DNA of 11,182 bases. Origin: Bdellovibrionaceae bacterium UBA5009 (GTDB taxonomy: Bacteria > Bdellovibrionota > Bdellovibrionia > Bdellovibrionales > Bdellovibrionaceae). Of the stretch, positions 1 through 7,157 are shown piece after piece. The stretch's first letter is position 1; each line of letters opens with the position of its first letter. The notes under the pieces were generated by a model. It saw nothing but the letters and a program-made list of their open reading frames with translations. It ran no database searches and was not told the origin of the DNA. Made by a program: the position numbers and the translations under genes. The stretch spans positions 86,424-97,605 of the forward strand of contig DGYJ01000092.1 in NCBI GenBank assembly GCA_002396665.1, read 5' to 3'.

Positions 1-59
1 CGCGTCCGCAGACGAAATGCCCAATCATCGCCGCAAACGCCGCCAGTAAAGAATAGAAA
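1..59. other. Window-edge stretch, no supported gene
   Basis: This stretch lies downstream of the glutathione S-transferase stop. On the minus strand one frame reads a short run of hydrophobic residues (about LLAAFAAMIGHFV) that stays open to the window edge, so it could be the start of a further membrane protein gene. It is too short to assign, no clear ribosome binding site is visible, and no terminator hairpin is seen here. Confidence 0.2.
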
Positions 60-677
60 CTATCCTACAACCAATTGAGCAGCCATCTCGGTGAAGCGTC
101 TGAAGGCAGGACGATCTTCGCATTTTTTGACATAGCTTTCAAAAATAGGTTTTGATTCAAGTTGTTTCGTGAATAAACCCCAGCCTATTGATGATGAAAT
201 AAAAACATCAGCTGCGCTGAATTGATCACCTAATATAAAACCGTTAGAAATTGCTTTTTCTAAAACACGAAAAGCCTCGGCCGAAGAACCGTAACCTAAA
301 TGACTTGGCTCCACCTTCTGAGTTCTTGGATTTTGAACATCCAGCAATGCAGACTCGAAACAGCTCGCAACGAAAAAAAACCATCTCAAATAAGTGCCAC
401 GGTCCTTGTGGCCAAGGGCCGGAGCAAGCCCAGCACGAGGAAAGGCATCCGCTAAATACATGCAAATCGCTGGCGTCTCTGTGATGACAACATCATTGTG
501 GATGATTGTGGGGATTTTACCCATGGGATTAATTTTTAAATATTCAGGACTTTTATGTTCTGCCTTCTTCCAGTCTAAAACAGTAATTTCATAATCAGCA
601 GCAACTTCTTCGAGCATCCAGTGGACAATGCGTCCGCGCGACATTGGATTATAATAAAATTTAATCTTGTTGTTCAT
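60..677 (-). CDS. Glutathione S-transferase family protein
   Basis: A 205-residue cytosolic protein, the usual length for a GST. The N-terminal thioredoxin-like domain covers about residues 4-80. It has the NPMSRGR segment where the active-site Ser/Cys normally sits (Ser13 is the candidate), the KIPTI segment with the expected cis-proline (Pro56), and ETPAI at 67-71 in place of the usual glutathione-binding ES pair. The C-terminal helical domain carries the GDQFSAADVF folding motif (150-159). Such enzymes conjugate or reduce electrophiles with glutathione; the substrate cannot be read from sequence. An AAGGG at 686-690 sits 8 nt before the ATG. The start lies inside the end of the upstream FxsA-family gene (17-bp overlap), so translation is probably coupled. 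It is the last visible gene of the minus-strand exonuclease III/FxsA/GST operon. Family call is firm; class and role are open. Confidence 0.93.
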   Translation of the reverse strand: MNNKIKFYYNPMSRGRIVHWMLEEVAADYEITVLDWKKAEHKSPEYLKINPMGKIPTIIHNDVVITETPAICMYLADAFPRAGLAPALGHKDRGTYLRWFFFVASCFESALLDVQNPRTQKVEPSHLGYGSSAEAFRVLEKAISNGFILGDQFSAADVFISSSIGWGLFTKQLESKPIFESYVKKCEDRPAFRRFTEMAAQLVVG

Positions 678-1296
678 CTTCTTTTCCCTTTTCTTTTCCT
701 TCGGGCCCCTTCAGTAATCCAGCTTCTTTGACTTCCACAAAATCCACATCAATGACATTGTCGTCTTTGTCTGCAGTCCTATCAAAATCACCAAGCCCAG
801 TCTGAGATGACTGTTGCGAGTCGCGAAAGTTTTTAAATAATTCCTCACCCATGGCGCCAAAGGGATTTTGCCCACCACCAAAGCTAAATCCGCCGGCCTT
901 AAAGCCACCATTTCCAAAATTGAATGATGCAAAATTCATCATCGGTGACTTAAATAATTTTTTCACCAGCCACAACTCACCAAACAAAATCAAAAGCATT
1001 CGTGTCAGCGGAAACAGAAGAAACAATCCTACAAACCTGCTGGCCATAAAGGGAAAACATAAAAATATTGCACCGACAAACTTCAACATCATATGCAAAC
1101 TGGATTTCGCCGGCTGGTTACCATTGGCAACTTCTGCGCGTAACTTTTCAAAATTTTGAGTCGAGTAACTTTTGATTAAGTAAACACCTAGAATTGTCGG
1201 CAACCAATAAATAGCCATAGTGACTAGAAAGCCTTGGGCCTCAACCAAATACCAAAAACCAAAAATCTCGAGCAAAATAAATATTAAAAATGGCAT
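661..1296 (-). CDS. FxsA family inner-membrane protein
   Basis: About 211 residues. The first 100 match the FxsA family: two N-terminal hydrophobic segments (about 4-20 and 24-43), a linker LIKSYSTQNFEKLR...ANGNQPA corresponding to the family's 'L(I/V)RxxGxxN...GxxPA' stretch, and a hydrophobic hairpin (about 68-98) ending in GLFLLFPLTR, like the family's GLLLLLPPVR. The family's PGF-TD motif is degraded here to PFMASR (83-88). A glycine/phenylalanine-rich segment follows (128-147), then a charged tail with DNVIDVDFVEV (180-190), resembling the acidic 'VIEGEY' tail motif of many family members. E. coli FxsA was named for suppressing F-exclusion of phage T7; its biochemical role is unknown. 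Two consecutive ATGs lie at 1299 and 1296. The AAAGGA at 1303-1308 is only 3 nt from the first and 6 nt from the second, so 1296 is preferred. It lies 36-39 bp after xth and overlaps the GST gene by 17 bp. Confidence 0.85.
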   Translation of the reverse strand: MPFLIFILLEIFGFWYLVEAQGFLVTMAIYWLPTILGVYLIKSYSTQNFEKLRAEVANGNQPAKSSLHMMLKFVGAIFLCFPFMASRFVGLFLLFPLTRMLLILFGELWLVKKLFKSPMMNFASFNFGNGGFKAGGFSFGGGQNPFGAMGEELFKNFRDSQQSSQTGLGDFDRTADKDDNVIDVDFVEVKEAGLLKGPEGKEKGKEDEQQD

Positions 1297-1302
1297 CATG
1301 AA

Positions 1303-1308
1303 TCCTTT
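1303..1308 (-). promoter_or_regulatory. Shine-Dalgarno deciding FxsA start
   Basis: AAAGGA on the minus strand. Spacing to the ATG at 1296 is 6 nt, but only 3 nt to the ATG at 1299, favouring the second methionine. Confidence 0.6.
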
Positions 1309-1335
1309 AACAAAATAAGTACATGACGGTTTCTT

Positions 1336-2103
1336 TTAAAACGCCAACTCCACAACCACAGGGCAATGATCAGATCCTTCAACTTGGTCCAAGATATCGG
1401 CCGATTTTAAATTTTTAACAAGGCCTTGGCTGACGCAAATGTAATCAATTCTCCAACCGCGATTTGAAATTCTTGCAAGCTCGCGGTAAGACCACCACGA
1501 ATATCTGTTTTTAGCTTCGGGATGAAAATGTCGAAATGTATCCACAAATCCTAAATTTAAAAATTGATCAAACCACTCGCGCTCTTCGGGCAAAAATCCA
1601 GACTCTTTTGAAAGGCGAACTGGATCATAAACATCAACAGCATGCCTGGCGACATTGTAATCGCCCACAACGATAATATTTTTTCCCGAAGCCAATTGCT
1701 TTTTCAGATGGGCATTTAAATCTTTTAAAAATTGCTGTTTAAACAGATGCCGGGGCTCGCCCGATCCACCGTTGGGGAAATAAATATTATACAAATCAAA
1801 TTCAGGAAGTTGTGACCAAACAATGCGACCTTCACTGTCGTATTCTTTTTGCCCCCAACCTAACTTGACATCTAGGGGCTGAACATTCGAGTAAGTGGCC
1901 ACGCCAGAATAACCTTTTTTGACGGCGCTTGACCAATAGGACTGGGCATATCCCAGTTTTTTAATATCTACTTCAACTTGGTCAATGTGGGCTTTGGTTT
2001 CTTGAATACAGAAAAAATCAGGCTTTTCTTTTTTTAAGAAATCCTGAAGGCCTTTTTTGGCGCAAGCCCTTACTCCATTGACATTCCAGCTGATCATTTT
2101 CAT
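1336..2103 (-). CDS. xth: Exodeoxyribonuclease III (AP endonuclease, Xth/ExoA type)
   Basis: A 255-residue enzyme of the endonuclease/exonuclease/phosphatase fold. It cleaves DNA at abasic sites and degrades 3' ends in cytosolic base-excision repair. All catalytic landmarks are visible (numbered from the chosen start): WNVNG with Asn7 and Asn9, IQETK with metal-binding Glu35, the NIYFPNGG loop with Tyr108, GDYNVA with Asp148 and Asn150, WRIDYI with Asp220, and SDHCPV with Asp245-His246. Length is typical (E. coli Xth is 268). The frame is open five codons further up to an ATG at 2118, but the MK-x-ISWNVNG beginning lines up with the family's MKFVSFNING start, so 2103 is preferred. Neither start has a strong ribosome binding site. 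It is the first gene of a minus-strand operon with the FxsA and GST genes, read from the promoter at 2158-2185. Confidence 0.96.
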   Translation of the reverse strand: MKMISWNVNGVRACAKKGLQDFLKKEKPDFFCIQETKAHIDQVEVDIKKLGYAQSYWSSAVKKGYSGVATYSNVQPLDVKLGWGQKEYDSEGRIVWSQLPEFDLYNIYFPNGGSGEPRHLFKQQFLKDLNAHLKKQLASGKNIIVVGDYNVARHAVDVYDPVRLSKESGFLPEEREWFDQFLNLGFVDTFRHFHPEAKNRYSWWSYRELARISNRGWRIDYICVSQGLVKNLKSADILDQVEGSDHCPVVVELAF

Positions 2104-2157
2104 TATTGAGCATAACATAGTTGCATAGCTTCAAGGCTCCAAGCTCTGACGCTGGGA

Positions 2158-2185
2158 ATTATGCATTTCAGGCTGATTTTATCAA
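2158..2185 (-). promoter_or_regulatory. Sigma70-type promoter for the xth operon
   Basis: On the minus strand, TTGATA (2180-2185) and CATAAT (2158-2163) are separated by 16 bp; each differs from consensus at one base. Transcription would start near 2151, giving a leader of about 48 nt before the ATG at 2103. Seen by eye only. Confidence 0.6.
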
Positions 2186-2220
2186 ACTGAATTTTCAGAA
2201 TCACATTAAGTCAGGGGAAT

Positions 2221-3432
2221 ATGGCCTCAATCAAAGAAAAATTCATTCAAAGCGTGATACAAACACATCCAGATTTAAAAACTGAAGCTTTGGATCAATT
2301 GATCAGCGAGAACTTGATTTGTGCCCACCCAGTGCGACTTCCAAAAATTGTTAAAGATCAAGCCGACGACCTTGTGGCCAAGCTTTATGAAATCAGAACA
2401 CTTCAACAAAAACCACAATTTCTACAAAGTCTTTTTAACAAGGGACAATTGGTAGACCCCGGCCATGCTTCTGTCTGCATGAGCTACGATGTCCACTGCT
2501 CCACGGCTTCTAATAAATTAAAACTGATTGAAATCAATACAAACGCGTCGTTCTTATTTTTAAGCTACCACTTGTACAAATCCCATGGCGTCGACCTTGA
2601 GCGAATTAAAAACCTTCCTGAAATAATTAAACGCAGTTTCGAAAACGAAAAACTGCTGTGGTCCAAGGCTTCAGAAAAAATCCTGGGCGCATCAAATTTG
2701 TCAGCCAATCAAAAAGATACGCAAATTAAAAAAATAGCCATTGTGGATGCCAATCCAAAAGAGCAGAAGTTATTTATAGAATTCTTAATCGCCAATTCCT
2801 TTTTTAAATCCTGGGGTTGGGATTCGGAGATCTGCGACGTAAAAGATCTGGCAGAAAAATTTGATTTTATTTACAATCGAACGACAGATTTTTACTTTAC
2901 ACAGGACGAATCAGCAACTCTAAGTAAAATATGGAAAGATCACAGTGGATGTGTTTCGCCACAACCTGCCGAGTATTTTTATTTGGCCGACAAACAGCGA
3001 ATGATCGAATGGTTTCAGCCCGAATGGCAAGTGGTGCTAGCAAACCATCCGTTGTTAGTTCAAGCCTTGCATGATTACGTTCCCCCTTGTCTTTCCATGG
3101 ACTCGATGGACTTGGAACAAATTTGGACTGCAAGAAAAAAATATTTTTTTAAACCAAAAAACGCTTTCGGTTCTAAACAAGCTTATAGTGGGGATTCGAT
3201 TAGTCGCAAAATGATTCAGTCCCTGGATTTATCTTTGTTTATTGCTCAAGAAAAAATCCCAGCACCAGAAGTTGAAATCGAAACCCCCGAAGGTCCAAAA
3301 AAATTCAAATACGATTTAAGAATTTTGGCCTACCAAGACAAAGTTCAAAATATTGTCGCCAGACTTTACCAAGGACAAGTCACAAATTTAAGTAGCAACT
3401 ATGGTGGTTTTGCCCCGATTGTGTTTGAATAA
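2221..3432 (+). CDS. Uncharacterised ATP-grasp-like protein
   Basis: A 403-residue soluble protein without signal peptide or membrane segments. The N-terminal half has SYDVH (88-92) followed by KLIEINTNAS (101-110), the pattern of the pre-ATP-grasp region of glutathionylspermidine-synthase-like ligases. The C-terminal half looks like an ATP-grasp domain: IYNRTTDFYF (217-226), LADKQRM (255-261), FKPKNAFGSKQAYSG (310-324) with likely nucleotide-binding Lys311 and a glycine/serine loop, the hinge-like IAQEKIP (341-347), YDLRILAY (364-371) with Asp365 and Arg367, and RLYQGQVTN...GGFAPI (381-400), where Asn389 could bind metal. Such enzymes form amide or peptide bonds through acyl-phosphate intermediates. 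The substrate is unknown. AGGGG at 2213-2217 lies 3 nt before the ATG. The corA-like gene starts 4 bp after its stop, so the two are probably co-transcribed. Fold assignment is inference from motifs; no specific enzyme is recognised. Confidence 0.75.
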   Translation: MASIKEKFIQSVIQTHPDLKTEALDQLISENLICAHPVRLPKIVKDQADDLVAKLYEIRTLQQKPQFLQSLFNKGQLVDPGHASVCMSYDVHCSTASNKLKLIEINTNASFLFLSYHLYKSHGVDLERIKNLPEIIKRSFENEKLLWSKASEKILGASNLSANQKDTQIKKIAIVDANPKEQKLFIEFLIANSFFKSWGWDSEICDVKDLAEKFDFIYNRTTDFYFTQDESATLSKIWKDHSGCVSPQPAEYFYLADKQRMIEWFQPEWQVVLANHPLLVQALHDYVPPCLSMDSMDLEQIWTARKKYFFKPKNAFGSKQAYSGDSISRKMIQSLDLSLFIAQEKIPAPEVEIETPEGPKKFKYDLRILAYQDKVQNIVARLYQGQVTNLSSNYGGFAPIVFE

Positions 3433-3436
3433 AAAA

Positions 3437-4408
3437 ATGAAAAAGCAAATTACTAAAATAAAAAATCAAACGTGGATTGACTACTCGGATGTTCAAAAAA
3501 AAGATTACGCAGAACTTTGCAAAAACGAGCAGTTCGATCCATTGACCTTTGCAGATTATTCTAGTCATGAACAGCTTCCAAAATATGAAAAAGATGAACC
3601 CTACTCTGTTCTGATCTTACGTTCATGTGATGAAAAAATTAAAAACTCTGCAGATAAAGTTCAAGATCTAACGACTAAAATTATTTTATACTACAGTAAC
3701 GACACTTTGATAACAGTTCACAGACTTGAAATTGATTTTATAACAAATTTGGTGAAGGAACTCAGCCAACCACTGAAAATGGGGACAGGCGAAAGTAGTA
3801 TTTCAACACAACCAGGCTCTTTACATGAAGTGATTGATCATATCTTTGCAAAGTCCATTCAAAGCTTTGAATCACCATTGAATGAACTAACAGGAAAAAT
3901 CGAAAGCTTCGAAGAAAGTGTTTTCAAAAATAAAGTAAAGAAAAATGCCTTGCGTGAAGGATATTATCTTAAACGACGGGCCTCGGCTTTTCGTAAAGTC
4001 TTAAAAATGACTTCAGATTTGATCAGCAAAATGAATCAAAAACCAGATGGCTTAGCGTTATCATTTTTGGATCGCAAAGACCTTGTTGATCGCTATTATT
4101 TTTATGCCGACGACAATTTAGAAAATATGACAGTCCTCTTAAACTTACATATGTCGATTTCCTCTCAAATGACGAACGAAGCCTCTTTTCGCACCAATGA
4201 AGTGATGCGGGTTCTGACTGTGTTTTCGATTTTCTTTTTGCCACTTAATTTTATTGCCGGCCTTTACGGAATGAATTTTGAAAATATGCCCGAGCTGAAA
4301 GAACCGAATGGTTATTATGTCATTCTCTTTGTTATGGCTTCTGTGGCCGCTGGGCTTTATCTGTGGATGTATCGACAAGGTTGGCTTAAAAAACCAGAAG
4401 ACCTTTAA
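3437..4408 (+). CDS. corA: CorA-type magnesium/divalent cation transporter
   Basis: A 323-residue inner-membrane channel protein that should take up Mg2+ (or Co2+/Ni2+) as a homopentamer. The N-terminal two thirds is a charged cytoplasmic domain with long helices (the residues around 130-245 form the stalk). Two C-terminal transmembrane segments (about 258-276 and 292-311) flank the signature YGMNFENMPEL, whose GMN (278-280) forms the selectivity mouth; this is nearly identical to the classical CorA motif. A short basic tail (RQGWLKKPEDL) follows, as usual. The frame is open to an ATG at 3401 inside the preceding gene, but those 12 residues do not resemble a CorA start; the ATG at 3437, 4 bp after the upstream stop, is preferred. 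There is no Shine-Dalgarno at either start, suggesting translation by coupling to the ATP-grasp-like gene. Family is certain; ion preference is inferred. Confidence 0.92.
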   Translation: MKKQITKIKNQTWIDYSDVQKKDYAELCKNEQFDPLTFADYSSHEQLPKYEKDEPYSVLILRSCDEKIKNSADKVQDLTTKIILYYSNDTLITVHRLEIDFITNLVKELSQPLKMGTGESSISTQPGSLHEVIDHIFAKSIQSFESPLNELTGKIESFEESVFKNKVKKNALREGYYLKRRASAFRKVLKMTSDLISKMNQKPDGLALSFLDRKDLVDRYYFYADDNLENMTVLLNLHMSISSQMTNEASFRTNEVMRVLTVFSIFFLPLNFIAGLYGMNFENMPELKEPNGYYVILFVMASVAAGLYLWMYRQGWLKKPEDL

Positions 4409-4411
4409 GCC
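4383..4411 (+). repeat. Inverted repeat at the corA stop codon
   Basis: GGCTTAAA (4383-4390) and TTTAAGCC (4404-4411) are perfect 8-bp complements around a 13-nt loop and include the corA TAA stop. The stem could fold in mRNA and protect or attenuate the 3' end, but no T-run follows, so it is not a standard intrinsic terminator. Confidence 0.45.
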
Positions 4412-4492
4412 CATGTTATTTAACAATGCCTTTATCTAGTTTTGGGCCAGTCTGATTTAAGTCCATGAAAAGATGACCGATACTTGAGTCTG

Positions 4493-6469
4493 ATGACAGC
4501 ACGCGCCCGGACTTTACACAGTCTTGATTTTTCATCTCATTACAAAAGTTTTGATCAGCTCGATGGTTCGCATCCCTGGATGAAAGTCCTGCCCGATGGC
4601 TTTGTAGCCTATAAAGTACAAGAACTTCAAGAAGGTAAGGTCGCTTATTTTAATTTCTGTCTTGCGAAAGAAATGGGCTTGATCCCTAAAAGTCATCCCC
4701 ATGAAATGACAGAAGAACTTCATGCAAAATTAATCGAAACTTTTTCGATTCAAATCATCAACGAATACGACGAACTTAGCCAAAAAAGAATTCCTGCAGA
4801 AAGAATTAAAAAAAACCAGTTTATGGCCACTCGATATTTGCAACTTCAACACGGAAACAAACAAGGCAAAACATCAGGGGATGGCCGTGGAATTTGGAAC
4901 GGTGTTGTTGAAAACAAAGGACAAATCTGGGATGTCTCTAGCCGTGGAACTGGCGTGACCTGCCTTGCCCCGGGGGCCGTGATGGCCCAAAAGCCACTTA
5001 AAACTGGCACAACAGAATTTGGATACGGATGTGGACAAGCAGAAATCGATGAACTGATCGGCGCAGCTATTATGGCCGAATCCTTTTACTTGCAAGGCTT
5101 AAAAACCGAGCGCGTCCTTTGCGTGATCGACCTTGGTAAAGGGGTTGGTATTGGTGTTCGCGCTGCCATGAACCTGTTCCGCCCCGCCCACTTGTTCTTG
5201 TACCTAAAGCAAAATCGCATTGCCGAACTAAAAAAAGCCTTCGATTTCTTGATCGATCGCCAGATCCAAAACAAAGTTTGGAATCTTGAAATCAAAGGTC
5301 AAAATAAAGTTTCGACAAACGAAACTTCAAATACAGTCAAAAATAAAATTTACGATGCCTCCCTCAAACAAATAGCGACTTCCTTTGGTGAGTTTTCGGC
5401 GCAATTAGAAAACGAATACGTCTTCGCCTGGTTGGACTGGGACGGCGACAACGTTTTGGCCGATGCCGGGATTATCGATTATGGAAGCGTACGCCAATTT
5501 GGTATTCGACATGATCGATATCGTTACGATGACGTCGAACGCTTTTCGACTAATCTTCAAGAGCAAAAAAACAAAGCCCGATTGCTGGTCCAGGTCTTTG
5601 CGCAAATTACAGACGCTGTCATCAGTGGCAGTAAAAAATCTTTACCTACTTTTAAAAATCACTGGGCCATTAAAGAATTCAACCGAAGTTTTGAAAAATC
5701 ATTATCCGATGGCTTGCTTTACAAAATGGGATTTGATTCGACCCAACGTGAATTTATTCTTCAAAACCAAGCAGATGCCTTTGAAAAATTTGAAAAACTC
5801 TATCGCCAGCTTGAAACAAAAAAAGTAGGCGGCCACCCTATTAAAGTTCCAGATGGTGTTAATCACCCAGCACTTTACAATATGCGTGTATTTATTCGTG
5901 AAATGCCGATGTTGCTATTGCAAGAGATCGAAAACAACAAAGCAATAGCAAAATCAAATTCTAGCCACCGTGAAAAATCCAGCTCAATGCCAAATACCTT
6001 TACGGTTTCGCCTGCAGAGGTTCATAAAAAAATTCTTTCTGGATTTGCAAAGCGAAAAGATGTTCGCATGAGTTTAAAACACAATCAGCAAATTGAAAAA
6101 TTGATCGAACTTTACAAAAACTTAATTTCTACTGTCAGCGCAAATGTTGACCATAAAACAGTTTTGCGCGGTCTTCACCTCAGAGCCGAAAAATTGAATT
6201 CTGAAAAGCGCATCACTGGAAACGCTCTAATTCAGATTGTGGATCGAATTTTGGCCGAAAAGAAAAAGGGACTTCGCAGCGTCAGCATGCAGTCGCTAAT
6301 TGATCAACTGGTCTCTGAACATTTAGGATTTCCAGAGGTTCAAGTCAGTGATCTTTATAAGAATTCAAAATTTATTCAAACCCATATTAAGTCCGCAAGC
6401 TCTAGCCTTGAAAGCAAAGTCTATTCTCAGCTTTTAAGCTTGGTACAAGAATACAAAGAAGATATTTAG
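4493..6469 (+). CDS. Divergent SelO/YdiU-like pseudokinase-fold protein
   Basis: A 658-residue cytosolic protein (the canonical family, protein adenylyltransferase SelO, has about 480). Numbering is from the TTG at 4484. SelO landmarks appear in order: SGDGRGI (131-137, as in E. coli), WDVSSRGTGVT (149-159) where SelO has W-LKGAG-T, YGCGQA (181-186) for GDGRA, Arg226 and Arg233 with the seven-residue spacing of the SelO nucleotide-binding arginines, GDN (321-323), IDYG (331-334) nine residues after that Asn, and ERFSTNLQEQ (352-361) for GRYSFDNQP. By hand alignment the ATP-binding Lys is Arg154 and the partner Glu is Ala194. The C-terminal part is about 120 residues longer than in E. coli and lacks the terminal Cys/Sec motif. 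The frame begins at TTG 4484; the ATG at 4493, with GAG 4 nt before it, seems likelier, though neither has a strong ribosome binding site. Its stop overlaps the convergent esterase gene. SelO AMPylates proteins; whether this one is active is open. Confidence 0.82.
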   Translation: MTARARTLHSLDFSSHYKSFDQLDGSHPWMKVLPDGFVAYKVQELQEGKVAYFNFCLAKEMGLIPKSHPHEMTEELHAKLIETFSIQIINEYDELSQKRIPAERIKKNQFMATRYLQLQHGNKQGKTSGDGRGIWNGVVENKGQIWDVSSRGTGVTCLAPGAVMAQKPLKTGTTEFGYGCGQAEIDELIGAAIMAESFYLQGLKTERVLCVIDLGKGVGIGVRAAMNLFRPAHLFLYLKQNRIAELKKAFDFLIDRQIQNKVWNLEIKGQNKVSTNETSNTVKNKIYDASLKQIATSFGEFSAQLENEYVFAWLDWDGDNVLADAGIIDYGSVRQFGIRHDRYRYDDVERFSTNLQEQKNKARLLVQVFAQITDAVISGSKKSLPTFKNHWAIKEFNRSFEKSLSDGLLYKMGFDSTQREFILQNQADAFEKFEKLYRQLETKKVGGHPIKVPDGVNHPALYNMRVFIREMPMLLLQEIENNKAIAKSNSSHREKSSSMPNTFTVSPAEVHKKILSGFAKRKDVRMSLKHNQQIEKLIELYKNLISTVSANVDHKTVLRGLHLRAEKLNSEKRITGNALIQIVDRILAEKKKGLRSVSMQSLIDQLVSEHLGFPEVQVSDLYKNSKFIQTHIKSASSSLESKVYSQLLSLVQEYKEDI

Positions 6470-7119
6470 TTTTTTAACTGTTCGCGAACCCAGCGGCGGA
6501 TGATGGGGTATTCGTCCTCTTCGAGGGTGTGCTTTTTATCTAGCTCAACCCACTCGACATCCAGGCCCACTTCTTTCAATTTATTCACCCCAAAGCGAGT
6601 TTCATCAATTTTAAGAATGTCGTCGCGATATCCATGGGTCATCAACCAGGGCGTCTTCATCGCCTTTTTAGGCATGTGCTTACGCCACTGCGGAAAAAAA
6701 TGAAAATAACCGCTGATGCCGACAACTCCGCCAAGTGGTTTTGGATAATTCAATGCAATATCTGCGCTAATCAAACAGCCCTGTGAAAATCCGAAAAGAA
6801 AAATATCTTTGCTTTTCCAGCCCTGGGCTTCAAGCTCTTCAAGAAGTTGAAACAGTTTATGACGAATTTTAAGAACACCATTTTTTTGAAATGGTGGCTC
6901 TCCATACCATGAAAATCCATTCAAATATTTTCTAGGAGCATTCAACAAAAGATAATTCATCTCTGGAACTTTCATTTCGTCGTCAAACTCTTTGAAAGGG
7001 CGCAAACTATCGCCACGACCATGCAAAACAATCATTAATTTTTTTGATTTTTTATGGGCAGGAATAAATTTGCTTTTAAAAACCGTAGTCTCGATTGTTC
7101 TTTCAGTTCCACGCTGCAT
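6466..7119 (-). CDS. Serine esterase, phospholipase/carboxylesterase family
   Basis: A 217-residue alpha/beta hydrolase of the small carboxylesterase/acyl-protein-thioesterase-like family (YpfH type). LMIVLHGRGDS forms the first strand and oxyanion region. The nucleophile elbow is GFSQG with Ser112. MTHGYRDD (about 159-167) supplies the acid (Asp166) and DKKHTL the base (His197), completing the Ser-Asp-His triad. No signal peptide is seen, so it is probably cytosolic. It would hydrolyse carboxyl or thioesters of short acyl chains; the natural substrate is not evident. The frame is open to an ATG at 7143, but an excellent GAGGGG (7126-7131) lies 6 nt before the ATG at 7119 and falls inside the longer reading, so 7119 is the start. 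It follows the S41 peptidase by 38 bp on the same strand, a likely two-gene operon. Its stop codon overlaps that of the SelO-like gene. Confidence 0.92.
   Translation of the reverse strand: MQRGTERTIETTVFKSKFIPAHKKSKKLMIVLHGRGDSLRPFKEFDDEMKVPEMNYLLLNAPRKYLNGFSWYGEPPFQKNGVLKIRHKLFQLLEELEAQGWKSKDIFLFGFSQGCLISADIALNYPKPLGGVVGISGYFHFFPQWRKHMPKKAMKTPWLMTHGYRDDILKIDETRFGVNKLKEVGLDVEWVELDKKHTLEEDEYPIIRRWVREQLKN
6480..6489. repeat. Perfect 10-bp palindrome in the convergent gene ends
   Basis: GTTCGCGAAC is a perfect palindrome within the last codons of the esterase gene, next to a second small dyad AGTT-TTTT-AACT (6468-6479). Together they sit at the tail-to-tail junction. They might contribute to 3'-end formation, but the stems are short and this is weak evidence for a terminator. 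Confidence 0.25.
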
Positions 7120-7125
7120 CTTATT

Positions 7126-7131
7126 CCCCTC
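7126..7131 (-). promoter_or_regulatory. Strong Shine-Dalgarno setting the esterase start
   Basis: GAGGGG on the minus strand, 6 nt before the ATG at 7119. It argues against the upstream ATG at 7143, which has only AGGG one base away. Confidence 0.8.
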
Positions 7132-7157
7132 AAAATTCTTCATGCCCTAAAGCTTAA